Below, in pieces: positions 62,325-64,000 of a DNA stretch of 64,000 nucleotides. Both the position numbers and the translations under genes were made by a program. Numbering within the stretch: the stretch's first letter is position 1; every line of letters starts with the position of its first letter. The notes under the pieces are model-generated. The model searched no databases. It had not been told where the DNA came from and saw only the letters and a program-made list of their open reading frames with translations. The stretch is from Glandiceps talaboti. Lineage: Eukaryota > Hemichordata > Enteropneusta > Spengelidae. Where the stretch lies: the NCBI RefSeq assembly GCF_964340395.1, contig NC_135569.1:18760457-18824456 (forward strand), in the 5' to 3' direction.

Positions 62325-62856
62325 AGGGGTAGGACACAGCACCGAATAAACCAACCAGGACGCTTCAAATCAAACATGTGACCCATAAATTTTCTATCAA
62401 AGCTTGATACCACCTGCTGCTCTCTTGTGGTGAGATATATATTTCGCATGTTGCAGTACATTATGGAGTTTGCGGGACATTAAAACAGATTGCTGAAACA
62501 GAATATTATATGAACTGAAGCTCTAAAACGGTATGTCTTTTGCGAGGGAAATAAACAAAAACATAATTGATAATATCTTGGTCTAATCAATATTTGGTGC
62601 GAAGAGTTGCGGTAGGCTCGAACACACAGTCAATTCTGGTCTATGTTATTTCCATAAAATTACGTAAAAATAAACATTAGTCGTCATATGTGTTTCTCTT
62701 CAAAATATACCTTTGAATGAACGAGAAAACGTGACAATATCATTTGACAGATTAAACAAATACTCGTAAGTTTGCCAGAAACAGAAAGCGTCTGTGAACG
62801 AGGGCAATGTGGTTTCAATCTTTTGACGAAAAAGAACACCAAAGTGTCCTACCCCT
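62325..62856. mobile_element. Possible 532-bp element with 13-bp inverted ends
   Basis: AGGGGTAGGACAC at 62325 and its exact reverse complement GTGTCCTACCCCT ending at 62856. No target duplication is evident and the interior has no long frame. Chance of an exact 13-bp inverted pair this close is small but not nil. Confidence 0.4.
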
Positions 62857-63187
62857 TCTTTTTTTAGCAAATGAGCAAATTGAGCAAATGCTAAATTCCA
62901 GTACTTTTATGGACGTTTGCCAAGATTCGAATCATTCGAGCTCTTGATCGCACGACAAGACAGAGAAGTAAATTCTATGACCGATGGGGTGCTATTTAAT
63001 CAGTACACTCCACAGTGCAGAGTCACATATATTCTATTTATATTCCAACTCAATTCGATCTAGTTAATTATATGTGTATTATAATTAGATATTAATTAGC
63101 GATTCAAGATACTCAAATAATTATAAACAAGAACTTGACAAAACATTTTGATGTTGTCTTTATTCATGTTATTCAATATTGTTATAG

Positions 63188-63290
63188 ACACCAGAATTGT
63201 TGCCTCATACCCTTGATCAGATCTGTAGCGACATAACGACCCTTTATACTTCCTCAACTCCCTGGGGAGCATACAATCAATTGCAGCCTT
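63188..63290 (-). mobile_element. Inverted SINE body fragment abutting the SINE
   Basis: CCTCAACTCCCTGGGGAGCA and TACAATCAATTGCAGCC are the reverse complement of the SINE's own body at 63510-63548, giving a 37-bp inverted pair about 220 bases apart. The left part (CACCAGAATTGTTGCCTCAT, 63190) matches the fragment at 61957. Confidence 0.65.
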
Positions 63291-63668
63291 TATGTGGAGT
63301 CATGATGGGTGAATGGTTAGCGTAACCGACTTGGAATATGCAGGTTGCAGGTTCAAGCCCCGTCGCTGCCTGCTGTCTGTTTCTGAGTGGCTAAAGTCCT
63401 TGGGTAAGATTTGAACCATGACTGTGCATTAGTCAACCTAGCTGTATAACTGGGGACCTGGTAGGATGTAGGTTGCAATGTGAAGGTTTTAATCCTATGC
63501 GCCGCAATGGCTGCAATGGATTGTATGCTCCCTGGGGAATTGAGGAAGACTAAATGGCCATTCTGTTGTCATTCTGATCCGAGCCAGGGGTAATAATTGT
63601 AAAGCGCTTTGAGCACGGTGTGGGAAAGCGATGCTATATAAGAATATTATTTTTATTATTATTATTAT
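63291..63668 (+). mobile_element. tRNA-derived SINE
   Basis: The head has tRNA-like promoter boxes: GGTGAATGGTTAGCG as A box and GGTTCAAGCCC as an almost perfect B box. A body follows (AATCCTATGCG, GGATTGTATGCTCCCTGGGG), then a tail GTAAAGCGCTTTGAGCACGG, CTATATAAG and (ATT)n. AAAGCGCTTTGAG followed by GCTATATAA is a tail widely shared by SINEs and their partner LINEs. RNA polymerase III transcription is expected from the boxes. The cloverleaf is not intact, so this is not a working tRNA gene. Confidence 0.75.
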
Positions 63669-63760
63669 AATCGCATAAGATTAAAGCATTCACATTGCAA
63701 CCTTTATCCTACCAGGTCCTCAGTTGTACAGCTGGGTAAGTTTTGGCTTAGTGAAGCAGA
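63665..63760 (-). mobile_element. SINE body fragment, reverse orientation
   Basis: CGCATAAGATTAAAGCATTC, ACATTGCAACCTTTATCCTA and CCAGGTCC match the SINE body in reverse, directly after the SINE tail. Confidence 0.65.
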
Positions 63761-63811
63761 GCCAAACATCTATGAAGACCATCAGTTAAAATGACTTGGA
63801 GGCCAGCCATT

Positions 63812-63994
63812 GGTTGGTTTGATTATTGACTGACAAAATGGTCACATTTAATGGGGGTGGGGTACAATAGTTTGATTATTGACTGGCAAAATGGTCACAT
63901 TTAATGGGGGTGGGGTACAATAGTTTGATTATTTATGGTGCAAAATGGTCCCGGGGGGGGGGGGGGGGTACAATAGTTTGATATGCAATATCAC
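63812..63994. repeat. About 57-bp array, 3-4 copies
   Basis: TTTGATTATTGACTGGCAAA plus ATGGTCACATTTAATGGGGG and TGGGGTACAATAG repeat to the window end, the last copy interrupted by G-runs. The GGGGTACAAT motif recalls the GGGGTGTACAAT at the window start. Confidence 0.85.
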
Positions 63995-64000
63995 CCCCCC

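Noticed and set aside
63300-63370. A functional tRNA gene
   Set aside because: A and B boxes are present but no cloverleaf with acceptor stem; it is the head of a SINE.

Overview
The window is animal nuclear DNA: AT-rich, intron-bearing and loaded with tandem repeats, microsatellites and broken mobile elements. Its only recognisable host gene is a Pax3/7 (paired plus homeobox) transcription-factor gene on the + strand. Its residues ([10 protein letters not shown] and a GFPLE leader like those I recall from chordate Pax3/7) fit an invertebrate deuterostome such as a hemichordate or cephalochordate, but a lophotrochozoan cannot be excluded. The species call is inference.

Layout. 1-12.2 kb: a 73-bp satellite of about 54 copies (0.65-4.6 kb), a 1.2-kb long inverted repeat (7.6-8.9 kb), an 80-bp array with POU octamer motifs (9.6-11.3 kb) and a 20-bp array (11.4-12.2 kb). 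12.2-18.6 kb: a possible minus-strand first exon, a Ty3/Gypsy gag-protease fossil, microsatellites and the GIY-YIG end of a Penelope-like element. 18.9-22.3 kb: a 3.35-kb terminal-inverted-repeat (TIR) element flanked by TTA, with partial relatives at 30 and 49 kb. 22.5-25.3 kb: a palindromic MITE, then unique sequence likely to hold the Pax3/7 promoter.

25.3-43.5 kb (possibly to 52.8 kb): Pax3/7. Exon 1 (25294-25357) encodes the leader. Exon 2 (25822-26319) holds the whole paired domain and octapeptide. Exons 3 (31907-32094) and 4 (41036-41210) split the homeodomain between residues 46 and 47. Exon 5 (43359-43537) and a candidate exon 6 (52682 onward) encode the C-terminal region. All junction phases agree and exons 1-5 give 368 codons. 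Nearly every intron is filled with tandem arrays, each with its own unit. The most striking is a 34-bp unit repeated about 92 times just after the homeodomain exon, each copy carrying a near-consensus 5' splice site. A 53-bp array late in the same intron carries an acceptor-like sequence in every copy. Upstream of exon 4, inside a near-perfect inverted repeat between long (AT)n tracts, lies a type I hammerhead ribozyme motif of the kind found in Penelope-like elements.

53-64 kb: a short unrecognised open frame with polyadenylation signals, nested TIR elements (54.3-56.6 kb), small tandem arrays, a 737-bp TIR element with TTA target duplications (60.75-61.49 kb), and a tRNA-derived SINE with fragments of its relatives. 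By my coordinates about a third of the window is tandem repeat. No rRNA, stand-alone tRNA or CRISPR is visible. Splice sites and homologies were read by eye, not by search.
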